A stretch of 34,741 nt of DNA from Clostridiales bacterium. GTDB lineage: Bacteria > Bacillota_A > Clostridia > Oscillospirales > Oscillospiraceae. Position numbers and translations under genes: made by a program. Positions 13,566 through 20,735 of the stretch are shown here, in pieces. Under the pieces are notes generated by a model. The model worked only from the letters and a program-made list of their open reading frames with translations. It did no database searches and was not told the origin of the DNA. The DNA is taken from contig DXUR01000004.1 of the NCBI GenBank assembly GCA_019417795.1, positions 1 to 34,741 of the forward strand, read 5' to 3'. Each line of letters starts with the position of its first letter. The stretch's first letter is position 1.

Positions 13566-14003
13566 ATGAAAACGACTGGAGAAAAAATCAGAGAAGGCCG
13601 TGCAAACCTGGGCATTACCCAGACTGAGCTGGCCGAAAAGATTGGCGTTACGCTGCGCACGATCTCCAAATATGAAAAGCAGGGTGTGATGCCTCGTGGC
13701 GCCAATTTGCAAAAGCTGGCCGAGGTTCTTGGCGTTTCCATCGCATATCTGAGCAACGATGAGATCGTAGATCCCGCTTACGGACTCGAGGAATCTCCTT
13801 ACATTGAGAGTGCTCGGGCAGTCTACGGTAAGAGAGGCGCCGCTGATGTCGAGCAACTACTGACTCAGACCAGAGCCCTCTTCGCCGGTGGCGATGTACC
13901 GGAGGAAGATAAGGAACTCTTCTTCCAGGCAGTCACCGAGGCTTATTTTGCCAACAAGCAGCGTGCCAGCGAGAAGTTCACCCGCAAGGATTATAAGAAA
14001 TAA
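13566..14003 (+). CDS. XRE-family repressor (ImmR-like), 145 aa
   Basis: A Cro/C1 helix-turn-helix spans about residues 6-63: ITQTELAEKIGVTLRTISKYEKQG then LQKLAEVLGVSIAYL. The C-terminal half is helical and charged and ends in a basic tail, a likely dimerisation and regulation domain. The gene follows a perfect promoter embedded in the AGTTC array and is followed by an ImmA-type protease gene. That is the ICEBs1-like arrangement in which the protease cuts the repressor after DNA damage. It probably represses the polymerase operon and itself. The start ATG 13566 follows AGAGG. Confidence 0.85.
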   Translation: MKTTGEKIREGRANLGITQTELAEKIGVTLRTISKYEKQGVMPRGANLQKLAEVLGVSIAYLSNDEIVDPAYGLEESPYIESARAVYGKRGAADVEQLLTQTRALFAGGDVPEEDKELFFQAVTEAYFANKQRASEKFTRKDYKK

Positions 14004-14020
14004 GCCGGATCATCTCTGTG

Positions 14021-14060
14021 TGTACGGATTATTGGACACCCCTTTTGGTACCTTTATGCT
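14021..14060 (+). promoter_or_regulatory. Third TGTCC-type element overlapping a promoter for the ImmA gene
   Basis: TGTACGGATTATTGGACA (14021-14038) matches the reverse complement of the palindrome at 6295 in 14 of 18 positions. Its TTGGAC also forms the -35 of TTGGAC-N17-TATGCT (14032-14060), which points into the protease gene. The ImmA gene may therefore have its own regulated promoter. Confidence 0.45.
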
Positions 14061-14100
14061 GTACGATAGGCTATTCTACTTCTGAAGTGAGGTGAGTGGA

Positions 14101-14640
14101 TTGCTGACGATGGCGATTAAACAGGAAGCAAATCGTTTGAAAATGAAATACCAGACTACCGACCCGTATGATATTTGCACGAGCATGGACATCCAGGTAA
14201 TAAAGCGGCCTATGGGCGCAAGCGCCCAGTCCTGCAAGGGCTTTTTCCTGGTTTCTTCTCGGTGCAAGCTGATCGTGATCAACAGTGATTTACCCGAAAG
14301 CATTCAACGGATTATCATAGCTCATGAGCTGGGACATGCTGTTCTTCACAGCGATTCGGCCATCAGCGCATTCCATGAGTTTGCGATGTTTGATGACACG
14401 GATCGTATGGAGTATGAGGCAAATGTGTTCGCTGCGGAGTTCATGCTGAGTGATGACGAGGTCATGGAGTCGCTGGAGATGCAGATGGACTTCTTCCAGA
14501 TGGCCAGATGTCTGTATGTACCGCCCGAGCTGCTGGACTTCAAGCTGCGAATCTTGCAGCGGCAGGGCATCAAGATCAATGCCCCTTACATCGCACATGG
14601 GGATTTTCTCAAGCGCGATCTGGGGCAGCCTCTGAATTGA
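14101..14640 (+). CDS. ImmA/IrrE-family metalloprotease, 179 aa
   Basis: The zinc motif HELGH is at residues 75-79, followed by AVLH, and the third ligand region EYEANVFAAEFML lies about 33 residues later, as in ImmA of ICEBs1 and IrrE. The start is TTG 14101, six bases after GAGGTG; GTG 14092 and ATG 14110 are alternatives with poorer spacing. Known ImmA proteins cleave the partner repressor when SOS or other signals arise. Here the partner is probably the XRE protein encoded upstream, so the pair would switch on the polymerase operon and perhaps excision. Length is normal. Confidence 0.88.
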   Translation: MLTMAIKQEANRLKMKYQTTDPYDICTSMDIQVIKRPMGASAQSCKGFFLVSSRCKLIVINSDLPESIQRIIIAHELGHAVLHSDSAISAFHEFAMFDDTDRMEYEANVFAAEFMLSDDEVMESLEMQMDFFQMARCLYVPPELLDFKLRILQRQGIKINAPYIAHGDFLKRDLGQPLN

Positions 14641-14642
14641 GT

Positions 14643-14939
14643 ATGTTACCGGGGGCAGCATTTAAGGTCTATGTCAATGTTTTTGTAGAGCACACTACCG
14701 AGGGACTAATGCTTCCACGCACAATAGTCTGGGAAGATGGTCTGAAATATGACATAGACCGAGTGATTGATATTCGGCCTGCCTATGCAGCAAAGGCAGG
14801 TGGACAAGGCGACCGTTATACCATTCAGGTTAACGGAGCACGAACCTATCTATATTTTGAACGCTCCTCCAATCCGACCGACACGAAGATCGGGCGCTGG
14901 TTTGTTGAGCGCAAAGTGCCTTTGAAGGAATTTTTATGA
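14643..14939 (+). CDS. Conserved small protein of Clostridia mobile elements, 98 aa
   Basis: ATG 14643 follows the protease stop by two bases. The protein is beta-rich with the blocks VYVNVFVEHTTEG, LPRTIVWEDGLKYDIDRVID and a GRWFVERK end. I recall this pattern from small proteins found next to Y-family polymerases and ImmA genes in Clostridia, without known function. No catalytic motif or membrane segment is visible. Linkage to the damage-response region suggests a role there. The downstream 49-aa frame overlaps its stop. Confidence 0.65.
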   Translation: MLPGAAFKVYVNVFVEHTTEGLMLPRTIVWEDGLKYDIDRVIDIRPAYAAKAGGQGDRYTIQVNGARTYLYFERSSNPTDTKIGRWFVERKVPLKEFL

Positions 14940-15085
14940 GAACTGATGATAAAAAGCACCAATGCTGGTTGAACGAGGGTGAGACGATCCGCTCGTTCCA
15001 TCCGGTGTTAGATTGTGCGCTTCGTGAGTTTGCGGACCACGACGCCTTTGTGAGCTTTATTTTTGAGATGGTTGATATTTTTTGA
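14936..15085 (+). CDS. Tiny coupled protein, 49 aa
   Basis: ATG 14936 overlaps the upstream stop by four bases (ATGA). The frame encodes 49 residues with a Cys and His at the start (KKHQCW) and a hydrophobic acidic helix at the end. I do not recognise it. Translational coupling is the only sign that it is real. Confidence 0.45.
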   Translation: MRTDDKKHQCWLNEGETIRSFHPVLDCALREFADHDAFVSFIFEMVDIF

Positions 15086-15109
15086 TTTCGAGTAAGTGAG
15101 GAGGTAACA

Positions 15110-15622
15110 ATGTATAGCGCTGCTATCCAGAGATATTTCAATGAGCACATCCATCTGCCGTATTCCTTCTTCCTGCAGCCTCAGCGTTTTATCCGACATG
15201 CACTCAAGAAGAAGGGTGCGTTCATGGCAACCGCATACAACTATGTCGAGCCCAGCGAGGCTGACAATGAAGACATTATCGAGTATCTTGCTACAGACTT
15301 CAATGTCATGGCCGGCAACACGGCTGGCCGGCTCTGCGTTTTAATGAAGCTTCCAGAGCCCACGATGCCTCTGCACTGTAAGATGATTGGTTGCTCCATC
15401 AAGCGGGATGGGAGCAATCCCATCTGGCGCACGATCGAGCTGACTGAGCAAGGGACTCTGCTCCTGTGTGGTTGGGGCGAAGGCCATACACATATGACGA
15501 TTTGTGAGGTGGGCTCTGAGCCCGATCAATTCATTCCTCGCTTAACGCAGGAACTGGCCACTGCTACGGCTTTTTGGTCTCATGTCACTGGTACAGGTTT
15601 CCCTGTGGCTGGACGACCTTGA
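15110..15622 (+). CDS. Hypothetical protein, 170 aa
   Basis: I do not recognise this protein. ATG 15110 follows a near-perfect GAGGAGGTAAC site, so translation should be strong. The sequence is mixed alpha/beta, with an N-terminal helix rich in aromatic residues (about 1-30) and a central EYLATDFNVMAGNTAGRL segment. Two Cys lie around residues 90-95, and a GWGEGHTHMTICEVG strand-turn segment lies about residues 121-135. There is no signal peptide. It is the last gene of the ImmA operon and is followed by a strong terminator. Confidence 0.65.
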   Translation: MYSAAIQRYFNEHIHLPYSFFLQPQRFIRHALKKKGAFMATAYNYVEPSEADNEDIIEYLATDFNVMAGNTAGRLCVLMKLPEPTMPLHCKMIGCSIKRDGSNPIWRTIELTEQGTLLLCGWGEGHTHMTICEVGSEPDQFIPRLTQELATATAFWSHVTGTGFPVAGRP

Positions 15623-15652
15623 TGAGATATCCCAAAAACTGAATAAAGACGG

Positions 15653-15689
15653 AAGGATCGATCTCTGTTGAATGGGATCGATCCTTTTT
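15653..15689 (+). terminator. Rho-independent terminator of the XRE/ImmA operon
   Basis: An 11-bp perfect stem (AAGGATCGATC with GATCGATCCTT) has a 12-base loop and is followed by a U tract (TTTTT). It lies 30 bases after the stop at 15622. Confidence 0.88.
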
Positions 15690-15946
15690 CGTCTGGAAAG
15701 CAGAATTAGGTATTCTGGCACGAGTAAAGCTCCAATGGTATTCTGACTCTGTACTTATTAGATTTCATCTCCGTTATGGAGCTTCATAAGCTGTGAGCCA
15801 ACACATTCTGGCATTTCTGGGCGGACAATTTGTTTCGCCGCTCTCTTTGCGCTTTGATTTGAATTTTCAGATCAGAGCGCTCTTTTTTTGTCCAAATTCC
15901 GCATTGCGGGTTTGAGAATTATTTATTTGAAAGGTGGAACAAGCAA
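15690..15946 (+). promoter_or_regulatory. Non-coding leader of the main plus-strand operon, with a terminator/attenuator
   Basis: No gene is visible in this stretch. It holds a repeated GGTATTCTG (about 15709 and 15737), an inverted pair AAGCTCCA (15727) and TGGAGCTT (15777), and a hairpin GCGCTTTGATTTG/CAGATCAGAGCGC (15849-15880) followed by seven T residues. The hairpin ends about 60 bases before the next start codon. If the promoter lies upstream of it, it would act as an attenuator for the whole operon. A partial TGTCCAAATTCCG motif at 15889 resembles the TGTCC palindromes. Confidence 0.5.
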
Positions 15947-17098
15947 ATGATGGAAAGCAAAGTATTCGCGGACAACTTCAGTCGTAGCTTCAGCGAGTCG
16001 GGGGACTTCTTTCAGTTTCTCAGCGCTCGGCAGGCCCGCAGCAAGTGGATGACAGCTCCGTCCAAGGAACTCCGGTTTGAGCCGGTGGAACGGGGATCCA
16101 CGCTCGGAAATCTGTATATGCAGATCTACGACCACAACGGCGACGCAGATGTTCTGGAGGACACGATGGAGAATACCAGTCTCCTGTTGAAGGTGGATGG
16201 TAAGGACTACCCGGTCCGTTCCTGTGCTCTCAAGACCGTTCTGGAGCGTGCCCGCATCTCCGGTCATGCCCTCAACAAAGTCTCCAAAAGCGTATTCGCT
16301 GAGATTCTCAACTACTGCATGGGCGTTGCCTCCGGCGACAGCCTGATCAAAGTCGCAGATGAGAAGGTATCGGCAGTACACGGTGGAGATCCCAAGGACT
16401 ACACGGTCATGGAGATGCTGCCCCTATTCAAAGCGACCAATGACTTCCTCAATCGAGAGTATCCCGGTAATCGCTTCATGACCGCCCACTTCGATCACTC
16501 TATCGCAACCGCTATCTGGTGCCTGGATGGCCAGGCAGACAAACTCCTTGATACATACCACCGGGAGATTGCCGCCAAAGGCCTGCGTGCCGACAAACTG
16601 GTTCCCGCACTGCGTTTCTCCACCTCCGATGTCGGCATGAGTGGAGCGAACCTCTATCCGATCTTCCTGGCCGGCGCAGAGTCCCGGATTATCCCACTGG
16701 GATATCCCATCCGCACCGAGCACAAGAACGGATCTGGCATGGAGTACTTCGAGGAGCAGCTTGGTCTGGTCTATGCGCAGTTCGAGAAAGCAGTCGATAA
16801 GCAGGTTCAGCTCATGAACATCGAGATCCGCTATCCCGTTACTACCTTAATGCGGGTGCTGAAGCGGATCAAGGCGCCCAAGAAGGCTTCCTATGAGGCG
16901 ATGGACTACTTTATGGCCATTCACGGTGATGCGCCCTGTACGGCGTATGACCTGTTCATGCAGATGAGCGATGTTATCTTCTCTGCCCAGTGTGACGGCG
17001 CATCCGGTATGCGCATTGCACAGCTTGAGGAGATCGTATCTCGGGCGCTGAATGTGAACTGGCACGAGTATGATCACCCTGGCGACTTCAAGTGGTGA
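15947..17098 (+). CDS. Phage/ICE-type protein, possibly DUF932-like, 383 aa
   Basis: I recognise the general pattern but not a firm family. The N-terminus has an EPVERGSTLGNLYMQIYDHN segment; residues 60-140 describe a substrate-like beta domain. The central part has FDHSIATAIWCLDG and LRFSTSDVGMSGANLYP, and the C-terminal half is helical with a Y-x-A-x-D-Y motif and an AYDLFMQMSDVIF helix. DUF932-type plasmid/phage proteins of similar length show comparable order. ATG 15947 follows AAAGGTGG. It opens the main plus-strand operon and is followed by the methylase-like gene six bases later. A role in replication or recombination of the element is a guess. Confidence 0.55.
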   Translation: MMESKVFADNFSRSFSESGDFFQFLSARQARSKWMTAPSKELRFEPVERGSTLGNLYMQIYDHNGDADVLEDTMENTSLLLKVDGKDYPVRSCALKTVLERARISGHALNKVSKSVFAEILNYCMGVASGDSLIKVADEKVSAVHGGDPKDYTVMEMLPLFKATNDFLNREYPGNRFMTAHFDHSIATAIWCLDGQADKLLDTYHREIAAKGLRADKLVPALRFSTSDVGMSGANLYPIFLAGAESRIIPLGYPIRTEHKNGSGMEYFEEQLGLVYAQFEKAVDKQVQLMNIEIRYPVTTLMRVLKRIKAPKKASYEAMDYFMAIHGDAPCTAYDLFMQMSDVIFSAQCDGASGMRIAQLEEIVSRALNVNWHEYDHPGDFKW

Positions 17099-17103
17099 TT
17101 GCG

Positions 17104-17892
17104 ATGGCCAAAGCTGTTTACTACCCGAAGGGTGAGAGGCAAAAGACCATCATCAAGCTTTTGAACTCTCTGGAAGGGCGCTATTCCAGGTGGGATATTT
17201 GGCAGGATTTCATTGTCCTGTCTGCCGTCAGCATTGCCAATGCTTTCGGTGGCCCATACAGAGAGCAACGCGAAGCGATGTATCTGGAGCGTAGCAAAAA
17301 ATACTCAACCTCCGAGCTGGAAGTCTTAGCGCAGATGCTCGCCGAAGTTGTCGATGAGATGGAGCAAAATCCAGATCAGGATATGCTTGGCGAGCTGTTC
17401 ATGGCATTGGGCCTTGCGAATGAGTGGAAGGGGCAGTTCTTTACACCCTATGACATCTGCAGAGCGATGGCAGCCATGAATCTGGGTGAGGATCTGAAAA
17501 GTCAGATAGAGGAAAAAGGCTGGGTATCTGTGAGTGATCCCGCCTGTGGGGCCGGCGCATTACTGCTTGCCTTCGCAAACGAGTGCAAAAGGAACCACAT
17601 CAACTATCAGACTTCCGTTTTCTTTGTCGCGCAAGACATTGACTTCTTGGCGGGCTGCATGTGCTACATCCAGATGAGCCTACTCGGCTGTCCCGGCTAT
17701 GTGGTCATTGACGATTCCATCCTCCATCCGGCGCAGAGCTACGATGAGGACGGACTTATCCCCAAGAACAGCCCCAATGTCTGGCTCACCCCGATGTATT
17801 TCAGGGATGTCTGGCATTGGCGGAGAATTTTCGCACAGCTGGACCTAATTACTCAGACAAAGGAGAGAACGCATGGAAAACCTGACATGTAA
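17104..17892 (+). CDS. N6-adenine methylase-like protein lacking the NPPY motif, 262 aa
   Basis: Residues 109-115 (KGQFFTP) and 145-152 (DPACGAGA) match the HsdM-type target and S-adenosylmethionine motifs, with AQDID (176-180) as the acidic ribose-binding strand. The catalytic NPP(Y/F) motif normally found about 60-80 residues later is absent; the corresponding region reads SILHPAQSY and continues to a short end. The protein is about half the length of HsdM and has no specificity partner nearby. The start is ATG 17104; GTG 17092 overlaps the upstream gene. It could be a cofactor-binding but non-methylating protein, or use a divergent active site. Confidence 0.7.
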   Translation: MAKAVYYPKGERQKTIIKLLNSLEGRYSRWDIWQDFIVLSAVSIANAFGGPYREQREAMYLERSKKYSTSELEVLAQMLAEVVDEMEQNPDQDMLGELFMALGLANEWKGQFFTPYDICRAMAAMNLGEDLKSQIEEKGWVSVSDPACGAGALLLAFANECKRNHINYQTSVFFVAQDIDFLAGCMCYIQMSLLGCPGYVVIDDSILHPAQSYDEDGLIPKNSPNVWLTPMYFRDVWHWRRIFAQLDLITQTKERTHGKPDM

Positions 17893-18436
17893 GGGACTGA
17901 GTGCCGCTCATCGGAGAATGCTGATCAAATGCATTACCGAAGAGATTGGCAGCATTCCTGAACCGGTGGAAATCGAGTTCATGGAGCCCATTCGACGGAA
18001 ACAGTATTCATCGCTATGGTACGGCGGCCAGATCGCTGCCATTCGGGTTCACGGTTGCGTTTTTGAGGTCCATGCATTAGGCGATGTCTACGCATGGCTC
18101 TATGACAAGAGCGACCGCGATCGCGAACTGCTCTATGTGAAGGACAAGAACAACTCCGGCCGATTTGGATCGGATATCCAGCCTTATCTCAAGACTGACC
18201 GTGCTTTGGTAGCAGCAATCTGCAGGAAGCACAATCGGTATTGGATCGATATGGAGCATAACAACTGGTGGGAATGCTCTGTCTATACACCGGATGGAGT
18301 TTTCCATGATTTGATGTGGGTGCTGGATAGCGACCACATTTTCGCTGGAATCAGGGAGGTGTTCTGTCACATGGACGCAGTTCTGAAGGATCTCGGTGTC
18401 CCGGCGGGAAACGAGGGTTCGGAGGTGTCATCATGA
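17873..18436 (+). CDS. Hypothetical protein, 187 aa
   Basis: I do not recognise it. ATG 17873 lies 20 bases inside the methylase-like gene and follows AAAGGAG. The sequence is alpha/beta, with many Trp and Tyr, strands IAAIRVHGCVFEVHALG and YWIDMEHNNWWECSVYT, and a basic region between. The fold looks like a small sheet with flanking helices. No signal peptide or metal motif stands out. Overlap at both ends places it firmly in the operon. Confidence 0.65.
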   Translation: MENLTCKGLSAAHRRMLIKCITEEIGSIPEPVEIEFMEPIRRKQYSSLWYGGQIAAIRVHGCVFEVHALGDVYAWLYDKSDRDRELLYVKDKNNSGRFGSDIQPYLKTDRALVAAICRKHNRYWIDMEHNNWWECSVYTPDGVFHDLMWVLDSDHIFAGIREVFCHMDAVLKDLGVPAGNEGSEVSS

Positions 18437-18627
18437 GCAGTTTTCGAATTCCCTTGGTTTGGCAGATGTACGGGCATGTGGATGTAGAGGCTGATACCCT
18501 GGACGACGCTATCGAATACGCCTTGGGGCCGGATTGCCCGCTTCCTGAAGGCGAGTATGTAGATGACTCGATCCAGGTGGACGATCTGGTTTTGAACCAG
18601 GAGGCAACCCATGAAAGCCATCAATGA
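18433..18627 (+). CDS. Hypothetical small acidic protein, 64 aa
   Basis: ATG 18433 overlaps the preceding stop by four bases. The protein is strongly acidic, with the segment GHVDVEADTLDDAIEYAL, a strand-helix unit also found in small proteins of phages and ICEs, followed by DDSIQVDDL. Strong negative charge could mean DNA mimicry, but no evidence beyond charge supports this. Unrecognised. Confidence 0.6.
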   Translation: MSSFRIPLVWQMYGHVDVEADTLDDAIEYALGPDCPLPEGEYVDDSIQVDDLVLNQEATHESHQ

Positions 18628-18865
18628 GCACTTTGAAGTTGGGCAGCAATACTATGCTCTCGTCAGTAAAGAGGTGTTGGTGGTGTCTGAAGTTTTGCAG
18701 CCTGGAATGTACCCGTCAGGCTCCGGAGGATACCATACGCTCCGGTCGCCGATGGTTCGGTTCAGAAGTGAGAAGACTGGCTTAGTGCATACCTGCAGCC
18801 TTGAGCTGGCCAAGCATCTGCTGCTTGCCAAGCGACAGACAGCAAAAGAAAAAGGAGTTGGTTGA
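18611..18865 (+). CDS. Hypothetical protein, 84 aa
   Basis: ATG 18611 lies within the end of the previous gene and follows AGGAGG. The sequence looks like a small beta barrel (YYALVSKEVLVVSEVLQ, then VRFRSEKTGLVHTC) with a basic C-terminal helix ending in a Lys-rich tail. Unrecognised. Confidence 0.6.
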   Translation: MKAINEHFEVGQQYYALVSKEVLVVSEVLQPGMYPSGSGGYHTLRSPMVRFRSEKTGLVHTCSLELAKHLLLAKRQTAKEKGVG

Positions 18866-18867
18866 TC

Positions 18868-19128
18868 ATGAATAAGGCACGACGCTTCGTCATTGAGACT
18901 CCGCTTGGAAAGCTTGAGGTCTATGCCAAGCACGATAAGAGCGATTGTGCGGAAGACTATCCCGGCGTCTTTATCGACTTTGTACGCGAGGATGGCGCCA
19001 CGGTCGTGCTGGCTTGTGTGGAGTATGATCCGGACAAAGATTTGCTCCAGACAGTCGTCTATGGCGATTGCGCATCGGACGAGCCAACAGCGATTGTTGA
19101 ACACTACAACACTGATTTTGAAGAATGA
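18868..19128 (+). CDS. Hypothetical small protein, 86 aa
   Basis: The start chosen is ATG 18868, ten bases after AAAGGAG; TTG 18862 is an alternative only four bases from it. The protein is beta-rich and acidic (ETPLGKLEVYAKHD, PGVFIDFVREDGATVVLACVEYDP) and ends in a VEHYNTDFEE tail. It resembles small operon-internal proteins of Clostridia ICEs without known function. Unrecognised. Confidence 0.6.
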   Translation: MNKARRFVIETPLGKLEVYAKHDKSDCAEDYPGVFIDFVREDGATVVLACVEYDPDKDLLQTVVYGDCASDEPTAIVEHYNTDFEE

Positions 19129-19140
19129 GGAGGATCGATT

Positions 19141-19683
19141 ATGCCTAATTGGGCGTTTGGAACTGTTAAGGTGACTGGTACTCGCGAGGGTGTCAAGTCT
19201 TTTGTGGAGCGTTTCATCAGCAGCGATGATCAATCAACTGTCCCCGGAAAGCGGTTTTTTGCCCGGAGCTTTTCCGAGCAGAAGCGAGAGCAGAGCGTCA
19301 AGGATGCCATGGAAGAATTCGAAGGGAAAGCAGATAACGAAACTGCTGAGCATTCCTTCCTCGTCATGTTTGCCTGGTCTGTTTGGTCCTGCATGATTGA
19401 TGGTTACCCCCAGCGAAATGATGCCGAGTGCATCACGCTGAGTGAGGCCTGTATGGAGGATCATGTAGCTGTTGAAATCCGCTCTACGGAGACCGGAATG
19501 TGCTTTGAGGAACATGTCACCTGCGACGAGGATGGCAATCTCAACCATGCTGAACGAGACCTGAGCCGCTGCAAGTGTCGCAACTGCGGCGAGATCAGCC
19601 TCTTCGGATCCTTTGAGGATCTGGACGATGCTGAGTGCTCGGAATGCGGTGAACGTGGTTTCGACCGTTGTGAGGAGGAGTGA
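19141..19683 (+). CDS. YubB/Api92-like protein with C-terminal zinc ribbon, 180 aa
   Basis: The first residues, MPNWAFGTVKVTG, are typical of the YubB ferredoxin-like/Api92 (DUF1281) family of plasmids and phages, and the following REGVKSFVERF helix fits. A central FAWSVWSCMIDGYP segment also belongs to that fold. The last 45 residues carry CKCRNCGE and CSECGERG, four to five Cys that form a probable zinc ribbon, an addition not found in every member. ATG 19141 follows GAGGAG. The function of the family is unknown. Confidence 0.7.
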   Translation: MPNWAFGTVKVTGTREGVKSFVERFISSDDQSTVPGKRFFARSFSEQKREQSVKDAMEEFEGKADNETAEHSFLVMFAWSVWSCMIDGYPQRNDAECITLSEACMEDHVAVEIRSTETGMCFEEHVTCDEDGNLNHAERDLSRCKCRNCGEISLFGSFEDLDDAECSECGERGFDRCEEE

Positions 19684-19686
19684 ATT

Positions 19687-20724
19687 ATGGCGCTGAATTT
19701 GAATTACAAACCCAATAAGCTGGTCGATATCACCACCCTCACTGAGGATCAGTGGTTGGACTGGCGGCGCAAAGGGATTGGCGGCAGCGATGTAGCTGTC
19801 GCCCTTAATTCCTCTCCGTATCGCACGGCCAGAGAGCTCTACTATGACAAGATCGGAGTGGTCATGGCAGATGAAGGCCCGGATAAGAGCATCACTTTCC
19901 AAATTGGGCATCTGCTCGAGGATGTGGTGGCTCAGATCTTCGCCAAGAAGACCGGCCTGTCTGTCTTTGAAGACCACTGGATGTACCAGCATCCTATTTT
20001 CCCGTTCCTGATTGCCGATGTAGACCGGTTCGTTATGCTTCCGGATGGTCGAAAGGCCATCCTCGAATGCAAAACCGCGCACTATGATATGCAGTTCAAG
20101 TGGGCGAATGGCTCTGTGCCACGCCATTATGAGCTGCAGGTGCGACACTACATGGCCGTCATGAACATCGATGTCGCCTTTATCGCATGCCTGTTTTCCA
20201 ACAATGAGAACGACTTCGTATGGCAGAAGATTGAGCGCGACCTCGATGAGGAGGAGAATACGATTATGGAGCTGGAGGCGTTCTGGTGCAATCATGTTCT
20301 GGCTCGTGTTGAACCGCCTCTGGTAGAAAAGCCGGATGCAGTGCTGGAGTCCCTTCGTCGTTATTTCGGGCCGGCCGATAAGTCTGAGCCGAGTGTTGAT
20401 TTGGACTGCAAGTTCCTTGGCAGCCTGAAAGAAATTCTGAACCTGAAGGAGGAAAAGAAGGTGATCGATGCGCAGTCCAAAGCATTGGAGACACGCATCA
20501 AGTCGCTCTACGCCCCCATTGTCGAGCAAATGGGGACTGCCTGTAAGGCGTCCTGTGAGCACGGCAGTGAGTGCTTCAGAGTAACCTACAATCCTCAATA
20601 CAGGGAAGGGATCAACAAGGACAGGCTGTCAGCGCTGAGAGCCCAGTATCCGGAAATCTACGACGAGTTCGTCGATCAGACAGAATTGAGAATTTTCAAG
20701 GTGGTCAAGACGGCCATCGCATAA
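19687..20724 (+). CDS. YqaJ-family (lambda-exonuclease fold) nuclease, 345 aa
   Basis: The catalytic pattern is complete: WRRKGIGGSDVA (GSD at 33-35), a conserved Glu in GHLLED (about 78-79), ADVDRF (D111/D113) and the E-x-K pair ECK (127-129), followed by YELQVRHYMAVM. The C-terminal 120 residues form a long charged coiled helix ending in a small domain. Phage enzymes of this family chew one strand of double-stranded DNA to prepare it for annealing. Neighbours, a RecD2-like helicase and a probable annealing protein, fit a recombination module. ATG 19687 is three bases after the preceding stop. Confidence 0.88.
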   Translation: MALNLNYKPNKLVDITTLTEDQWLDWRRKGIGGSDVAVALNSSPYRTARELYYDKIGVVMADEGPDKSITFQIGHLLEDVVAQIFAKKTGLSVFEDHWMYQHPIFPFLIADVDRFVMLPDGRKAILECKTAHYDMQFKWANGSVPRHYELQVRHYMAVMNIDVAFIACLFSNNENDFVWQKIERDLDEEENTIMELEAFWCNHVLARVEPPLVEKPDAVLESLRRYFGPADKSEPSVDLDCKFLGSLKEILNLKEEKKVIDAQSKALETRIKSLYAPIVEQMGTACKASCEHGSECFRVTYNPQYREGINKDRLSALRAQYPEIYDEFVDQTELRIFKVVKTAIA

Positions 20725-20735
20725 GGAGTGATCGA

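Noticed and set aside
17104..17892. Complete type I restriction-modification system
   Set aside because: Only a short methylase-like gene without NPPY is present; no HsdS or HsdR neighbours.
19234..20598. 454-codon open frame on the minus strand opposite the YqaJ gene
   Set aside because: It is antisense to a gene with an intact catalytic pattern, has no ribosome site and no recognisable domain; it is a by-product of codon bias.
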